A stretch of 64,000 nucleotides of DNA. It comes from Roseivivax marinus. Lineage in GTDB: Bacteria > Pseudomonadota > Alphaproteobacteria > Rhodobacterales > Rhodobacteraceae. The DNA is taken from NCBI RefSeq assembly GCF_900109705.1, contig NZ_FOAI01000002.1, forward strand, positions 1-64,000, in the 5' to 3' direction. Shown piece after piece: positions 35,167-44,499 of this stretch (within the stretch, counting starts at the first letter, position 1; each line of letters begins with the position of its first letter). The notes under the pieces are model-generated. The model saw only the letters and a program-made list of their open reading frames with translations. It was not told the DNA's origin and ran no database searches. Made by a program: the position numbers and the translations under genes.

Positions 35167-35196
35167 GCGCAAAAATCTTAAGTAAGATTTTTGCGC
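35167..35196. repeat. Perfect 30-base palindrome 1 behind putA
   Basis: The half-site GCGCAAAAATCTTA is followed by AG and the exact reverse complement. It starts 15 bases after the putA stop. As RNA it would form a long hairpin with a U-rich arm, which could terminate transcription; as DNA it is a symmetric protein site. It shares the core ATCTTAA/TAAGAT with the second palindrome 19 bases on. Confidence 0.85.
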
Positions 35197-35215
35197 AACC
35201 GGCACGACGCCAATC

Positions 35216-35245
35216 GCCTCACGATCTTAATTAAGATCGTGAGGC
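35216..35245. repeat. Perfect 30-base palindrome 2
   Basis: The half-site GCCTCACGATCTTAA is followed directly by its reverse complement. The core (ATCTTAATTAAGAT) is nearly that of palindrome 1, but the flanks differ. It ends 50 bases before the rhomboid gene, so it could act on that promoter as well as on putA termination. Confidence 0.85.
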
Positions 35246-35294
35246 CCCGGCCCCGGCTCTTGACCGCGCCCTCCGCCGCGCCAAGCTGCCTGTC

Positions 35295-36044
35295 ATGTTC
35301 CCGATCCGCGATCACAACCCGTCGGGCCGCGTTCCCGTGGTGACCTATGCGCTGATTGCGGCGAACATCATCGTGTTCCTGAACTACTACGCCCTCTTCC
35401 AAAACGAGCTGGCGCTGAACCGTTTCTTCTGGGACTGGGCGCTGATCCCCGCAAGGCTGTCGACCGGCGAGGCGTGGAGCGGGCTGGCCACCTCCATGTT
35501 CCTCCACGGCGGCATCCTGCACCTGGCCGGCAACATGCTGTTCCTGTTCATCTTCGGTGACAACGTCGAGGACGAGATGGGCCATCTCGGCTACCTCGTC
35601 TTCTACCTCGCCAGCGGCATCGGCGCGGGGCTGGCGCAATACCTGACCGCGCCGCTGAGCCAGGTGCCCATGGTGGGCGCCTCGGGCGCGATCGCGGGTG
35701 TCATGGGAGCCTACCTCCTGCTCTTTCCCCGGGCGCGGGTGGACGTGCTCATCATCCTGATCGTGATCTTCCGGGTGGTGACGATCCCCGCATGGATCCT
35801 GCTCGCGCTTTGGTTGGGGATGCAGGCCTTCGGCGGACTCGGCACCCCGGCCGATGCCGGCGGCGTCGCCTACTGGGCGCATGTGGGCGGCTTTGGCGTA
35901 GGCGCGGTGCTCGCCATCCCGGTCTGGCTGCGGCGCGGCGGTCCCGCCTTCTGGCGCCGCAGCCACGGCCTTCCCCCTCACCCTGAGGTTCGATACCGTG
36001 CCGGACGGACCGACATTCCCACCGTCAGGAGGCGCCGCCGATGA
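35295..36044 (+). CDS. Rhomboid-family intramembrane serine protease
   Basis: 249 residues with six to seven membrane segments. The catalytic Ser lies in GASGAIAGVMGAY (GxSx) and the catalytic His in YWAHVGGFGVG; the HGGILHLAGNMLFLFIFG segment carries the conserved His and Asn of the family. It should cleave membrane proteins within the bilayer; the substrates are unknown. The C-terminal tail is basic. The stop overlaps the next ATG by 4 bases. Confidence 0.9.
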   Translation: MFPIRDHNPSGRVPVVTYALIAANIIVFLNYYALFQNELALNRFFWDWALIPARLSTGEAWSGLATSMFLHGGILHLAGNMLFLFIFGDNVEDEMGHLGYLVFYLASGIGAGLAQYLTAPLSQVPMVGASGAIAGVMGAYLLLFPRARVDVLIILIVIFRVVTIPAWILLALWLGMQAFGGLGTPADAGGVAYWAHVGGFGVGAVLAIPVWLRRGGPAFWRRSHGLPPHPEVRYRAGRTDIPTVRRRRR

Positions 36045-36409
36045 CCGAGACCGTCCACACGTCCTGCCATTGCGGCGCCGTCGAGCTGCGTGCGACCCTG
36101 TCCGAGACGCTCGACCAGGCGCGGCGCTGCGACTGCTCGTATTGCCGGCGGCGGGCGGCCCCCGTGGTCTCGGCCCCGCTCGACAAGCTGGAAGTGCTGA
36201 AGGGGCGGGACGCGCTGACCCTCTACGAGTTCGGCACCCATACCGCGCAGCACTACTTCTGCGCCACCTGCGGCATCTACATGTTCCACAAGCGCCGGTC
36301 GAACCCGAAAGAGTACGGCATCAACCTCGGCACGATCGACGGGGTGAACCCCGCCGACTATGAGCCGATCGTGTGGAACGACGGAGTGAACCACCCCTCG
36401 GACCGGTAG
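36041..36409 (+). CDS. GFA-family (CENP-V/GFA domain) zinc protein
   Basis: 122 residues. The zinc-site Cys pattern is clear: TSCHCGAVEL, RCDCSYCRRR and YFCATCGIYMFH. Proteins of this family were named for glutathione-dependent formaldehyde activation, though many members have no proven activity. The ATG overlaps the rhomboid stop (ATGA), so the two are coupled. Confidence 0.88.
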   Translation: MTETVHTSCHCGAVELRATLSETLDQARRCDCSYCRRRAAPVVSAPLDKLEVLKGRDALTLYEFGTHTAQHYFCATCGIYMFHKRRSNPKEYGINLGTIDGVNPADYEPIVWNDGVNHPSDR

Positions 36410-36578
36410 GCCACGCTCGCGGGATCAGGTCCGGAAATGAACGCGGCCTCCGCCCCGGTGCACGGTGGGCGCGGAAGATAGTCGCGGCCAGGCTCCGGAG
36501 CCGCATTGAAAGTTCGGTAGCTGCAATTCAGCGCCCGCGGCCGCTTCGCATCAAGGCAACCGAGCAATTGGCTCGAAT

Positions 36579-36605
36579 GCTGGTCACACGGGGATAGTGA
36601 CCAGC
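36579..36605. repeat. Inverted repeat between convergent genes
   Basis: GCTGGTCAC (36579-36587) and GTGACCAGC (36597-36605) form a 9-bp stem with a 9-base loop. It lies between the ends of the GFA gene (plus) and suhB (minus) and could act as a weak bidirectional terminator, but no T tract is seen. Confidence 0.4.
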
Positions 36606-36643
36606 CGAAGTACGGCTGCCGCCATCCAACCCTGTGCCGGGTT

Positions 36644-37435
36644 TCAGACCTCGCGGATCAGGCGCGCGAACTGGTCGAAGATCTGGTTGTTGGCGCAGAG
36701 GATGGTGCCGTCCTCGAGAGGCGTCTGCCCCTCGCGCACACCGCCCACCAGCGCGCCGGCCTCGAGCGCGATCAGGCTGCCCGCGGCAAGGTCCCAGATC
36801 TGCAGCTCGCGCTCCCAGTAGCCGTCGTAGCGGCCCGCCGCCACGTAGGCGAGGTCCAGCGCCGCCGAGCCCCAGCGCCGCACGCCCGCGCATTGCGGCA
36901 TCAGCCGCGCGAGGTCCTTGAGCGTCGCCGGCAGGGTCCGCTTGGTGCCGAAGGGCACACCGGTGGCGAACAGCGCCTCGACCATCCGGGTCCGGCCCGA
37001 GACCCTCAGGCGCTTGGAGTCGTTCAGCCAGGCGCCGGAACCACGCTCGGCGTAGAACATCTCGTCCTTCGCGGGATCGTAGATCACCGCCGAGACGATG
37101 GCGCCCTTGTGCTCGAGCGCGATGGAAATCGCCCAGTGCGGCATCCCGTGCAGGAAGTTCGTGGTCCCGTCGAGCGGATCGACGATCCAGCGCCGGGTCG
37201 GGTCCTCGCCGGGGGTTTCGCCGCCCTCTTCGGCCAGCCAGCCGTAGGTCGGGCGCGCGCCCATCAGCTCTTCGCGGAGGATCTTCTCGGCCGCGAGATC
37301 GGCGCGGCTGACGAAGTCGCCGGCGCCCTTCATCGAGACCTGGAGGTTCTCGACCTCCCGGAAGTCCTTCACGAGGGACCGGCCCGCCTTCCGCGCGGCC
37401 TTCATCATGATGTTCAGATTGGCGCTGCCCTGCAT
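36644..37435 (-). CDS. suhB: Inositol monophosphatase family protein
   Basis: 263 residues. The two metal-binding motifs are WIVDPLDGTTNFLHGMPHWA and later WDLAAGSLIALEAG. The conserved GEEGG-type segment is LAEEGGE. It hydrolyses inositol-1-phosphate or related sugar phosphates; in E. coli SuhB also assists rRNA transcription. The gene stands alone on the minus strand. Confidence 0.92.
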   Translation of the reverse strand: MQGSANLNIMMKAARKAGRSLVKDFREVENLQVSMKGAGDFVSRADLAAEKILREELMGARPTYGWLAEEGGETPGEDPTRRWIVDPLDGTTNFLHGMPHWAISIALEHKGAIVSAVIYDPAKDEMFYAERGSGAWLNDSKRLRVSGRTRMVEALFATGVPFGTKRTLPATLKDLARLMPQCAGVRRWGSAALDLAYVAAGRYDGYWERELQIWDLAAGSLIALEAGALVGGVREGQTPLEDGTILCANNQIFDQFARLIREV

Positions 37436-37525
37436 CGGCCCGTCTCCCGGTTCCGCATCAGGGCGCGCGTATAGCCGCCCCCCGGCGGAATGCCAAGGGG
37501 CGCAAGGGTCGGTCTTCCCGGCAAA

Positions 37526-37849
37526 TCAGCGGTAAACCACGCCCTTTTCGCCTTCGACGGCGTAGGCACCCGAAGCGCCGTAGCTGCGGTGGGCGCGGGA
37601 GGGGGTCGCGTGACCGCCCGCGCGGTTGATGTAGGGCCCGGCATTTGGCGTTCCGCACGATATCACGCCGCCGAGGACGACGGGCTGCAGACCCTGCGGG
37701 CAGTGGTTCGCCGCCGGGTAGCTGTGGATCATGAAATCCGAGTTGGGATCGTTCGTGGCCTCGCCCCGGTAGCTGTCGTCCCACGCCGCGGCAGCACCGG
37801 CCGACAGCGAAAGCGCGGCAGCGGCCGCAAGGATGGATGTCATACGCAT
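37526..37849 (-). CDS. Small exported protein of unknown function
   Basis: 107 residues with a clear signal peptide (MRMTSILAAAAALSLSAGAAAA). The mature part is polar, with two Cys (HCPQGLQ and ISCGTPNAG) that could pair, and a Tyr/Gly-rich tail. No family is recognised. Two nearby in-frame starts (residues 1 and 3) exist. It is followed by suhB on the same strand about 90 bases away. Confidence 0.7.
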   Translation of the reverse strand: MRMTSILAAAAALSLSAGAAAAWDDSYRGEATNDPNSDFMIHSYPAANHCPQGLQPVVLGGVISCGTPNAGPYINRAGGHATPSRAHRSYGASGAYAVEGEKGVVYR

Positions 37850-38027
37850 GGTGTCGTCCCCCGGAAATCCGCGCGGCAGTATGCGTCAGACGGTACACCG
37901 GGCCGGGGGCAAGTCAAATTTTTCGCGATGAAACAGACGGGTTCGCCCCGCGAAACGCCTGCGGCTCCGGTTGGCGTACCCGATGCCCGGGCCGCCGGCC
38001 ACTCCGTGCCCCTCTGCCCGCGGACAC

Positions 38028-38061
38028 GAAAAACGCCCACGGCCCGCAAGAGGCCGTGGGC
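38028..38061 (-). terminator. Intrinsic terminator of the outer-membrane barrel gene
   Basis: A 10-bp stem, GCCCACGGCC with GGCCGTGGGC (38035-38044 and 38052-38061), followed on the minus strand by GTTTTTCG. It lies about 60 bases after the stop of the barrel gene at 38119. Confidence 0.9.
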
Positions 38062-38118
38062 TTCAAGTCTGTCGGTGGCCGTCCGGTCAAGCGGGACGGC
38101 CGCCGTGCCTTCAGGCGA

Positions 38119-38715
38119 TCAGAAGCGGTAGTTCACGTTGATGTTCGCCGTCGTTGCGTCGGCCTCGAGGCCGCCGTTATCGAAGTCGTCGAACTCGTGG
38201 TACAGCACTTCGGCGCCCGCGGTGACGTTCTCGGTCAGGAAGGTCTCGGTGCCGAGGCCCACGTAGTAGCCGTCCGAGTCGCCCACGGCGTGGTCGTCGG
38301 TGTAGGCCTTGGCGTAGCCGCCGGTGCCGTAGACCATGGTGCGGCCGAAGTCGTAGCCGAGACGCGGGCCGACGCGCAGGACGCCTTCGGCGTTCGCGGC
38401 ACCGTCGAGGTCGATGTCGCCGCGGTCATACTGCAGGCCGAGACCCGCGACCGTGCTGCCGAAGTCGAAATCGTAGTAGCTGCGCAGACCATAGAGGCCG
38501 CCGTCGCCCTCGAGCTCGGGGTTCTCGGTCTCGATGTTGCCGTAGCCGATCTGGCCACCAACCGAGAGGCCGGAGAAGTCGTAGAGCGGAGCGCTCTCGA
38601 CCGGGGCGACCGGCTGCTGCACGACCGGCTCGGAATAGGTCTGGGTCGGGCCGGCTGCGAAGGCCGCGGTGGTGGTGGCGGCGAGAGCGGTGGTGACGAT
38701 CAGGATGCGTTTCAT
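38119..38715 (-). CDS. Outer-membrane beta-barrel protein (OmpA/porin-like)
   Basis: 198 residues: a signal peptide (MKRILIVTTALAATTTAAFA), a Pro/Val-rich linker (EPVVQQPVAPVES), then alternating beta strands with aromatic girdles (FSGLSVGGQIGYGNIE, LRVGPRLGYDFG, GYYVGLGTETF) ending in the typical C-terminal Phe (NINVNYRF). The size fits an eight-stranded barrel in the outer membrane. The transport or anchoring role is unknown. A strong terminator follows, so it is probably a highly expressed single gene. Confidence 0.85.
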   Translation of the reverse strand: MKRILIVTTALAATTTAAFAAGPTQTYSEPVVQQPVAPVESAPLYDFSGLSVGGQIGYGNIETENPELEGDGGLYGLRSYYDFDFGSTVAGLGLQYDRGDIDLDGAANAEGVLRVGPRLGYDFGRTMVYGTGGYAKAYTDDHAVGDSDGYYVGLGTETFLTENVTAGAEVLYHEFDDFDNGGLEADATTANINVNYRF

Positions 38716-39459
38716 GATCGGGTCTCCTTCATTCCGTTTGGTGTCGACGCGGCCGGTGTCCGGCCCGCCGAGGTGTCGAGGAAATGGAGACTGAGGGGTA
38801 TCCGTTCCACCCCTCGGCGTTCACACGTCCGTGGCGTCCCGCGCGCCACAGAACGGAGGTTTCTCAACCCTCTGCAGGAACCGGCCAAAGCCCGCCGATT
38901 GACCCCGGGGGAAGGCTCACCGCGCTGAAATGCTCGGTTTCAACGGCTCACGCGGAGGGGGCGTTCCGCCGTGATTCAAAGGGTAGCCGCGGGTGATCCT
39001 GCGGCAAGCGGCCAGGTGAGGTGGCGATCCGAGCGTGGAGGATTTTTCCGGTGTCGGCCTCATTGCGTGCAGGTCGAACACCGTGGACCTGTCCCGACGC
39101 CGGAGTGACGCCCTGGCGCGCAGGCTGACACCCAACACGGCGCGACCGCTCTTACAGACTCGAAGCGAGCACCCACCGGAACAAGCTGAAGGCGCCGGGC
39201 GATCGCCGGCCCGTCCCCGCGAGCTGGCACTTTGGTGGGGTTTCGCGCTCCGGTGGGTGCGGGAGTGGCTGGACCATAAAGCGCGCCGCTCCGGGCGGTG
39301 TCTGCGCCATCCCACGGATCGGCGCTCGCCTGCGGGCTCCGGTCCTGCAGAGTGACGGGCGGCACGGCGAAATATGTTCACGTGAGGAAATTCACCCTTT
39401 GCCGCTGAAAGCCCGCGGCAAAGCTAGACGAGCGCGAAGCTCGGCCCGGTCTCGGTGGC
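38716..39459. other. Long intergenic stretch without a supported gene
   Basis: About 740 bases between the barrel gene and thyX. Several short frames overlap on both strands (for example 39035-39355 plus and 38917-39381 minus), but none has a family motif, and composition looks non-coding. The part next to 38716 probably holds the barrel promoter. It could hide an RNA gene, but no strong hairpin was identified. Confidence 0.5.
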
Positions 39460-40371
39460 TCAAGTCCCCTCGATCACCCCCTGAAACTCCCGCCATTCCC
39501 CTTTGGACATGCCGGAATTCTCCTGCGTGACCTCCTCGCCCGCGATCATGCGCTTCACGCAGTCGATTGCCGCCGCCGACAGGGTCGCGCCGCCCATGCG
39601 ATAGTCTTCGAAGGCCTTGTAGGCGAAGGGGACCCAGTCCTTGACCATACCGGCGATGGCCTCGGCATAGACGCGGATCTCGTACTGGGCGTGGGCGTCG
39701 GCGCGCAGGCGGAGGAAGTGCAGAAGGTTGTGGAGGTCGGTCTTCCAGTACCACTGCGTGTAGATGTTGGCGGGCAGGTTCATCCGCGCCAGCTCGCGCG
39801 CGAGGCCCTGCTGCCCCTCGGTCGAGATCATCTCCTCGTAATGGTCGTAGGCGCGCATGGCGTCGTCGCGCAGGTAGCGCAGCACACGCTCGGCCTCCTC
39901 GCCCTGAAGCGCCTCGCCGCGGCCCTGGTTGTTGACCACCGACTGCGCGGCGAGCGCGTCGGGCGCGGGGATGTAGAACTCGCGGTCGAGGATCGAGTAG
40001 CGCGCGGAATACTCGTTCACGTTGGCGGTGCGATGGCGGATCCACTGGCGCGCCACGAAGACCGGCAGTTTCACGTGCAGCTTGATCTCGCACATCTCGA
40101 ACGGGGTCGAATGCCAGTGCCGCATGAGGTAGCGGATCAGCCCCTCGTCGTTCGAGACCGACTTGGTGCCGCGCCCGTAGCTCACCCGCGCGGCCTGCGT
40201 GATGGCGGCATCGTCGCCCATGTAGTCCACCACCCGCACGAAGCCGTGGTCGAGCACCTGCACCGGCGTGTAGAGGTGCTGCTCCATCCCCGGCGCGGTG
40301 GCGCGCAGGGTCGGGGTGGTCTCGGCGCGCAGGTCATCGACCTCGCGCAACTGCTCGGGGCTCAGGGGCAT
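39460..40371 (-). CDS. thyX: Flavin-dependent thymidylate synthase
   Basis: 303 residues. The ThyX signature [11 protein letters not shown] (RHRx7S) is complete, with flanking [20 protein letters not shown] and the later [20 protein letters not shown] that holds FAD and dUMP residues. It makes dTMP from dUMP with methylenetetrahydrofolate and FAD. The ATG at 40371 is supported by the conserved N-terminus; the longer frame to 40794 reads through a neighbour's leader. Confidence 0.96.
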   Translation of the reverse strand: MPLSPEQLREVDDLRAETTPTLRATAPGMEQHLYTPVQVLDHGFVRVVDYMGDDAAITQAARVSYGRGTKSVSNDEGLIRYLMRHWHSTPFEMCEIKLHVKLPVFVARQWIRHRTANVNEYSARYSILDREFYIPAPDALAAQSVVNNQGRGEALQGEEAERVLRYLRDDAMRAYDHYEEMISTEGQQGLARELARMNLPANIYTQWYWKTDLHNLLHFLRLRADAHAQYEIRVYAEAIAGMVKDWVPFAYKAFEDYRMGGATLSAAAIDCVKRMIAGEEVTQENSGMSKGEWREFQGVIEGT

Positions 40372-40570
40372 GGCGGGCCTTTCCGGTGAACGAGTCGCGC
40401 AGTGACTGTATCTTGCGGAGGCGACATACGGAACCACCATATCGGGTGGCGGCAAATCCGCCTCACCTGCCGCAAAAACCCGGCAACGCCGGCCTTGCGC
40501 GTTGACAGAAACGCACCGACCGCGATGCTTGCCAAAAAACGCACAGGCACAATTTCGAGGCAGTGATCTT

Positions 40571-41680
40571 ATGGCGCGCATCGTGGCGATGATCCTGGCG
40601 CTGGCGCTTCTCGGCGCATGCGGCAGCACCGGAAACGACGGCTCCAACCCTCTCGACGAGGACGAGCAGGAAGACACCGGGGGCGATACCGGCGGCGACG
40701 GCTCGGACGACGGGTCCGGGGACCCGACCACGCCGATCGAGAGCGACCGCGAACTGCCGCCCGGCACCGCGCAGCCCACCCCGAACAACTCCATCGTGCG
40801 CTACGAGGCGCAGGACGACAACGGCGGCGGCTATGCCCGCAACATCCGCTACAATTCGGACGACGACACGTTCGAGGTCGACAACCTCGCCTTCGACGGG
40901 GACAACGTCTACCAGCGCGGCGGCCAACCCAGCTCGCAGAACGACGTGGGCTCGCTCGGGCCCTTCGCGGTCTACGAGTCGGACGTGAACTCGGTCGATC
41001 CGGTCACCGGCACCGTGGTCGACAACCTTGCCTACCGCGCGATCTACGGCGTCTCGACCTCGGGCCAGACCGAGTTCGCCATCGTCCGCACCGGAGACTA
41101 TGCCGGCTACGGCTTCGGCGGCTTCGTCTACCAGCGCAACGGCGGCGACGGCGCGCTGATCCTGCCGACCGAGGGCGACGCGGCCTATTCGGGCGACTAT
41201 GCCGGCATCCGCGTCTTCGACGGCGCGGCGGGGCTGGAATACGTCACCGGCGACGCGACGATGCAGATCGACTTCAAGGACTTCAACGAAAGCCGGTCGG
41301 GCGTGCAGTTCTTCGTTCGCAACCGGCGCCTCTACGACATCAACGGCGCGGATCTCACCGACGAATACATCGCCGCGCTCCAAGCCGACAATCCGGGCCT
41401 GGACGTGCCGCGCGATGGCGCCGGGAACGCCGTCCTGCCCAACGTCCTGCCGGTGGTCGAACCCGGCGTGGCCGACGCCAACGGCGAGATCGTGCAGAGC
41501 GTCTTCACCCGGATCCAGACCGCCGACGGCCCGCAGGAGCTGAGCGAAGGCCAGTACTACGCGATCATGTCCGGCGAGAACGCCGAGGAGATCACCGGCG
41601 TGCTGGTGGTGGAAGGCGACGACCCGCGCAGCAACGCGACCTTCCAGGAAACCGGCGGCTTCATCGTCTACCGGCAATGA
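40571..41680 (+). CDS. Surface lipoprotein, likely Slam substrate (TbpB-like)
   Basis: 369 residues. A lipoprotein signal peptide with lipobox LLGACG is followed by a long Asp/Gly/Ser-rich acidic linker (residues ~20-60; for example [17 protein letters not shown]), a common feature of lipoproteins exposed on the cell surface. The rest is beta-rich with Gly/aromatic patterns ([36 protein letters not shown]), similar in style to the barrel modules of transferrin-binding-protein-like lipoproteins. Its stop overlaps the start of the Slam gene, so it is the natural candidate for the exported cargo. The ligand is unknown. Confidence 0.8.
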   Translation: MARIVAMILALALLGACGSTGNDGSNPLDEDEQEDTGGDTGGDGSDDGSGDPTTPIESDRELPPGTAQPTPNNSIVRYEAQDDNGGGYARNIRYNSDDDTFEVDNLAFDGDNVYQRGGQPSSQNDVGSLGPFAVYESDVNSVDPVTGTVVDNLAYRAIYGVSTSGQTEFAIVRTGDYAGYGFGGFVYQRNGGDGALILPTEGDAAYSGDYAGIRVFDGAAGLEYVTGDATMQIDFKDFNESRSGVQFFVRNRRLYDINGADLTDEYIAALQADNPGLDVPRDGAGNAVLPNVLPVVEPGVADANGEIVQSVFTRIQTADGPQELSEGQYYAIMSGENAEEITGVLVVEGDDPRSNATFQETGGFIVYRQ

Positions 41681-43104
41681 TCGACCGGCGCGCGCCCTCC
41701 CGGCGCCGTCCGATCCGGCGCGCGGCCCTCGGGGCCGCGTTTGCCGTTCTGGCGACGCTGTCCGCCCCCGGCGGGGCGATGGCGCAGGAGGCTTCGGGCC
41801 TCAGTGCCGGGCAGATGCGCCAGCTCGCCGCCGCCGATCTGGACGCGGGACGCCCCGCGGCCGCCCGCCAGGTCGCCCGCGCGCTGATCGACCGCGACCC
41901 CACCGACGTGCAGGCCCTGCTGGTGCTGTCGCGGGCCGAGCGAGACCTCCAGGACTTCGACGCCGCGCGCGATGCCGGCCTCGGCGCGTGGCGCCAGGCC
42001 GGCACCGACGACGAACGCTTCGCCGCCGCTCTCGCCGTCGCACAAGCGCTGTCGTCGGAGGGGGCACGGACCCGCGCCCAGCTCTGGCTGCGCCGCGCCA
42101 TGCAGGTCGCACCGACCGAGCGGCAGAAGGCGCTTGCCGTGCGCGACTTCCGCTACGTGCGGCTGCGTAATCCGTGGTCCACTCGCCTGAGTTTCTCGGT
42201 CGCGCCGTCGTCCAACGTGAACGGCGGCTCGCGCCGCGACACGGTCGACCTCTACCTCGAGGACACGCCCATCGGGGACGTGCCGGTGGAGGCCGCGCTC
42301 GGCGGGGCGTCGAAGGCGTTGTCGGGGATCGAGTATTCCATGGGGCTCGCCACCTCGTATCGCCTGCACCAGACCGAGCGCAGCCGCCTCTCGGTGGACC
42401 TGCTGCTGGATCACACGACCTACACGCTGTCGGACGACGCGAAGGACATCGCGCCCGAGGCCGAAGGTGCGGACTTCGCCGTGTCGCGCGCGGCGCTCGG
42501 GCTCACGCGGGACTGGACGGCGCCTTCCTCGCGGCTGGGGCTGCGCTATGGCGCCAGCATCATGCGCACCGACTACGGCGGCGAACCGCTCGTGCGCACG
42601 CTCGCGGCCCACGGCACCCTGCGCTACGCCCTGACGCCCGAGGTCATGGGCCAGCTGACCGCGCGGCGCACCTGGGACGCGGGCTACGACACCCGCGCCG
42701 ACGCGACCGGCTGGCAGCTTGCCGCGGGGCTTGCGACCAGTATCGGCGCGAACAATACCCTAAGCCTGCGCGGTCGCTGGCAGGATGTCACCTCCGACTC
42801 CGGGGCCCTCGATTACATCGAGCGCGCGGTGGACGCAGGTCTTGGGCTCGGCACGCCGATCCTCGGCACGGACGTGTCGTTCAACCTGACCGCGGCGCAG
42901 CGAAAGCACGACGACCACCCCTACTCGGCCGACGGGCGCGAGGACACGCGGCTTTCGGCGTCGGCGACGCTGACCCTGCAACAGATCGACTATTACGGCT
43001 TCGTGCCCGACATCACCTTCGAGGCCAGCCGGACCGAGTCTTCGCTCGGACTCTACGATTCCGAGGAGTTCGGCATCTCGCTCGGCATCCGCTCGCGGTT
43101 CTGA
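41677..43104 (+). CDS. Surface lipoprotein assembly modifier (Slam-type outer-membrane translocon)
   Basis: 475 residues. A signal peptide (cleavage near AMAQE) leads into a TPR-like helical domain (about 45-165; LAAADLDAGRPAAARQVARA, LVLSRAERDLQDFDAARDAG), then a 14-strand-like DUF560 barrel (about 180-475; FSVAPSSNVNGGSRRDTVDL, SLRGRWQDVTS) ending with Phe. This is the Slam domain order; Slams carry lipoproteins to the outer surface. Its ATG overlaps the stop of the lipoprotein gene by 4 bases, which indicates translational coupling of cargo and exporter. Confidence 0.85.
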   Translation: MIDRRAPSRRRPIRRAALGAAFAVLATLSAPGGAMAQEASGLSAGQMRQLAAADLDAGRPAAARQVARALIDRDPTDVQALLVLSRAERDLQDFDAARDAGLGAWRQAGTDDERFAAALAVAQALSSEGARTRAQLWLRRAMQVAPTERQKALAVRDFRYVRLRNPWSTRLSFSVAPSSNVNGGSRRDTVDLYLEDTPIGDVPVEAALGGASKALSGIEYSMGLATSYRLHQTERSRLSVDLLLDHTTYTLSDDAKDIAPEAEGADFAVSRAALGLTRDWTAPSSRLGLRYGASIMRTDYGGEPLVRTLAAHGTLRYALTPEVMGQLTARRTWDAGYDTRADATGWQLAAGLATSIGANNTLSLRGRWQDVTSDSGALDYIERAVDAGLGLGTPILGTDVSFNLTAAQRKHDDHPYSADGREDTRLSASATLTLQQIDYYGFVPDITFEASRTESSLGLYDSEEFGISLGIRSRF

Positions 43105-43182
43105 TCGCCGCCGCGCCGCTCGACAGAAGGTGGCCCGCGCCTATCCTTGCCGGGACACATTCACGGCGGACAAGGAGACCCC

Positions 43183-43617
43183 ATGTCGATCGAATACCTG
43201 CACACGATGGTGCGCGTGAAGGACCTGGAGAAATCGATGGCCTTTTACGAAATGCTCGGCCTCAAGGAACGCCGCCGCTCGGAAAGCGAGAAGGGCCGCT
43301 TCACGCTCGTCTTCATGTGCCCGCCGGGGCAGGAGGATGGCCACAACGACCTCGAGCTGACCTACAACTGGGATGGCGACGACGCCCTGCCCGACGACAG
43401 CCGCCACTTCGGCCACGTGGCCTACCGCGTCGATGACATCTACGCCCTGTGCCAGACGCTCATGGACAACGGTGTGACGATCAACCGCCCGCCGCGCGAC
43501 GGTCACATGGCCTTCGTGCGCTCGCCGGACAACGTGTCGGTCGAGCTTCTGCAGAAAGGCGACGCGAAGGAGCCGCAGGAGCCGTGGGCCAGCATGGAGA
43601 ACACCGGCAGTTGGTAA
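43183..43617 (+). CDS. gloA: Lactoylglutathione lyase (glyoxalase I)
   Basis: 144 residues, vicinal oxygen chelate fold. The two halves each carry metal-site residues (YLHTMVRVKDLEKSMAFY and GHVAYRVDD, with Glu in NVSVELLQ). It converts the methylglyoxal-glutathione adduct to lactoylglutathione. AAGGAG precedes the ATG. The stop region contains the TTG start of the next gene. Confidence 0.93.
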   Translation: MSIEYLHTMVRVKDLEKSMAFYEMLGLKERRRSESEKGRFTLVFMCPPGQEDGHNDLELTYNWDGDDALPDDSRHFGHVAYRVDDIYALCQTLMDNGVTINRPPRDGHMAFVRSPDNVSVELLQKGDAKEPQEPWASMENTGSW

Positions 43618-44330
43618 GCGCTGCGCGCCTCGGCGCGCTGGCCGCGGGATTCTGGGCGGGACTGGCCGCCGGAAGCCCCGCCGCCGCGCAGGAGTGTCAG
43701 CTGGCGCTCCTGCTGGCGCTCGACGTGTCGTCCTCGGTCGATGCCGGAGAATACGTGCTCCAGCGCGACGGGATCGCCGCCGCGCTGGACCATCCCGACG
43801 TGCGCTTCGCGCTGCTGTCGGGACCGGGAACGGTGGCGCTGTCGGTCTACGAGTGGAGCGGCCGCCGCCAGAGCAGGGTCACCCTCGAATGGACGCCGAT
43901 CGCGGACGCGGGAACGCTCGACCGGGTGATCGCCGAGATCGCCGGGATGGGCCGCAGTCAGGACCGCTTTCCGACCGCCATGGGGTTCGCACTCGGGTTC
44001 GGCGCCACCCACATGCGGCAGGCCCCGGATTGCGCGCGGCACGTCATTGACGTCTCGGGCGACGGCCTGACGAATGACGGCTTCGGTCCGCAGCTGGCCT
44101 ACCAGCACTTTCCGTTCGAGGGGGTGACGGTGAACGGCCTGGCCGTCCTGGGCGCCGATCCGGACGTGGAGGCGTATTTCCGCGACGTGGTGCGCCACGG
44201 TCCGGAGTCTTTCGTCGAAGTGGCGGATGGCTACGCGGGCTTTCAGAGGGCGATGACCCGCAAGCTCTACCGCGAGATCGGCGGGCTGGTTGTGGGCTCT
44301 CGCGCGAGACCTCATCCCGAGGCGGGGTAA
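43611..44330 (+). CDS. DUF1194-family exported VWA-domain protein
   Basis: About 239 residues. A signal peptide (LGALAAGFWAGLAAGSPAAAQ) precedes a von Willebrand A domain whose metal site is LALDVSSSVDAGEY (DxSxS), then SVYEWSG and VIDVSGDGLTNDG. No ATG is available; a TTG at 43611, overlapping the last codons of gloA, has GGAG about 10 bases upstream and is the likely start. DUF1194 proteins are secreted or periplasmic with unknown function. Confidence 0.8.
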   Translation: MVSAARLGALAAGFWAGLAAGSPAAAQECQLALLLALDVSSSVDAGEYVLQRDGIAAALDHPDVRFALLSGPGTVALSVYEWSGRRQSRVTLEWTPIADAGTLDRVIAEIAGMGRSQDRFPTAMGFALGFGATHMRQAPDCARHVIDVSGDGLTNDGFGPQLAYQHFPFEGVTVNGLAVLGADPDVEAYFRDVVRHGPESFVEVADGYAGFQRAMTRKLYREIGGLVVGSRARPHPEAG

Positions 44331-44499
44331 GGCGGATCCGGTCGCCCACGTCGCGTCACGGGTCTCGATGCTCGCCGGCTCCGCGATGACGCACCTTTCG
44401 AGCCGACGCCGCAGACCATAACTTGCATCTTCGGAGGCGTGCCCGCTCCGTCATGCCTGACCGCGCCGGCCACCAGATCGACCTGCGCGCAGACCCGGT

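Noticed and set aside
38784-39381. Short ORFs in the 740-base gap before thyX
   Set aside because: They overlap in several frames, lack motifs and have no convincing start.
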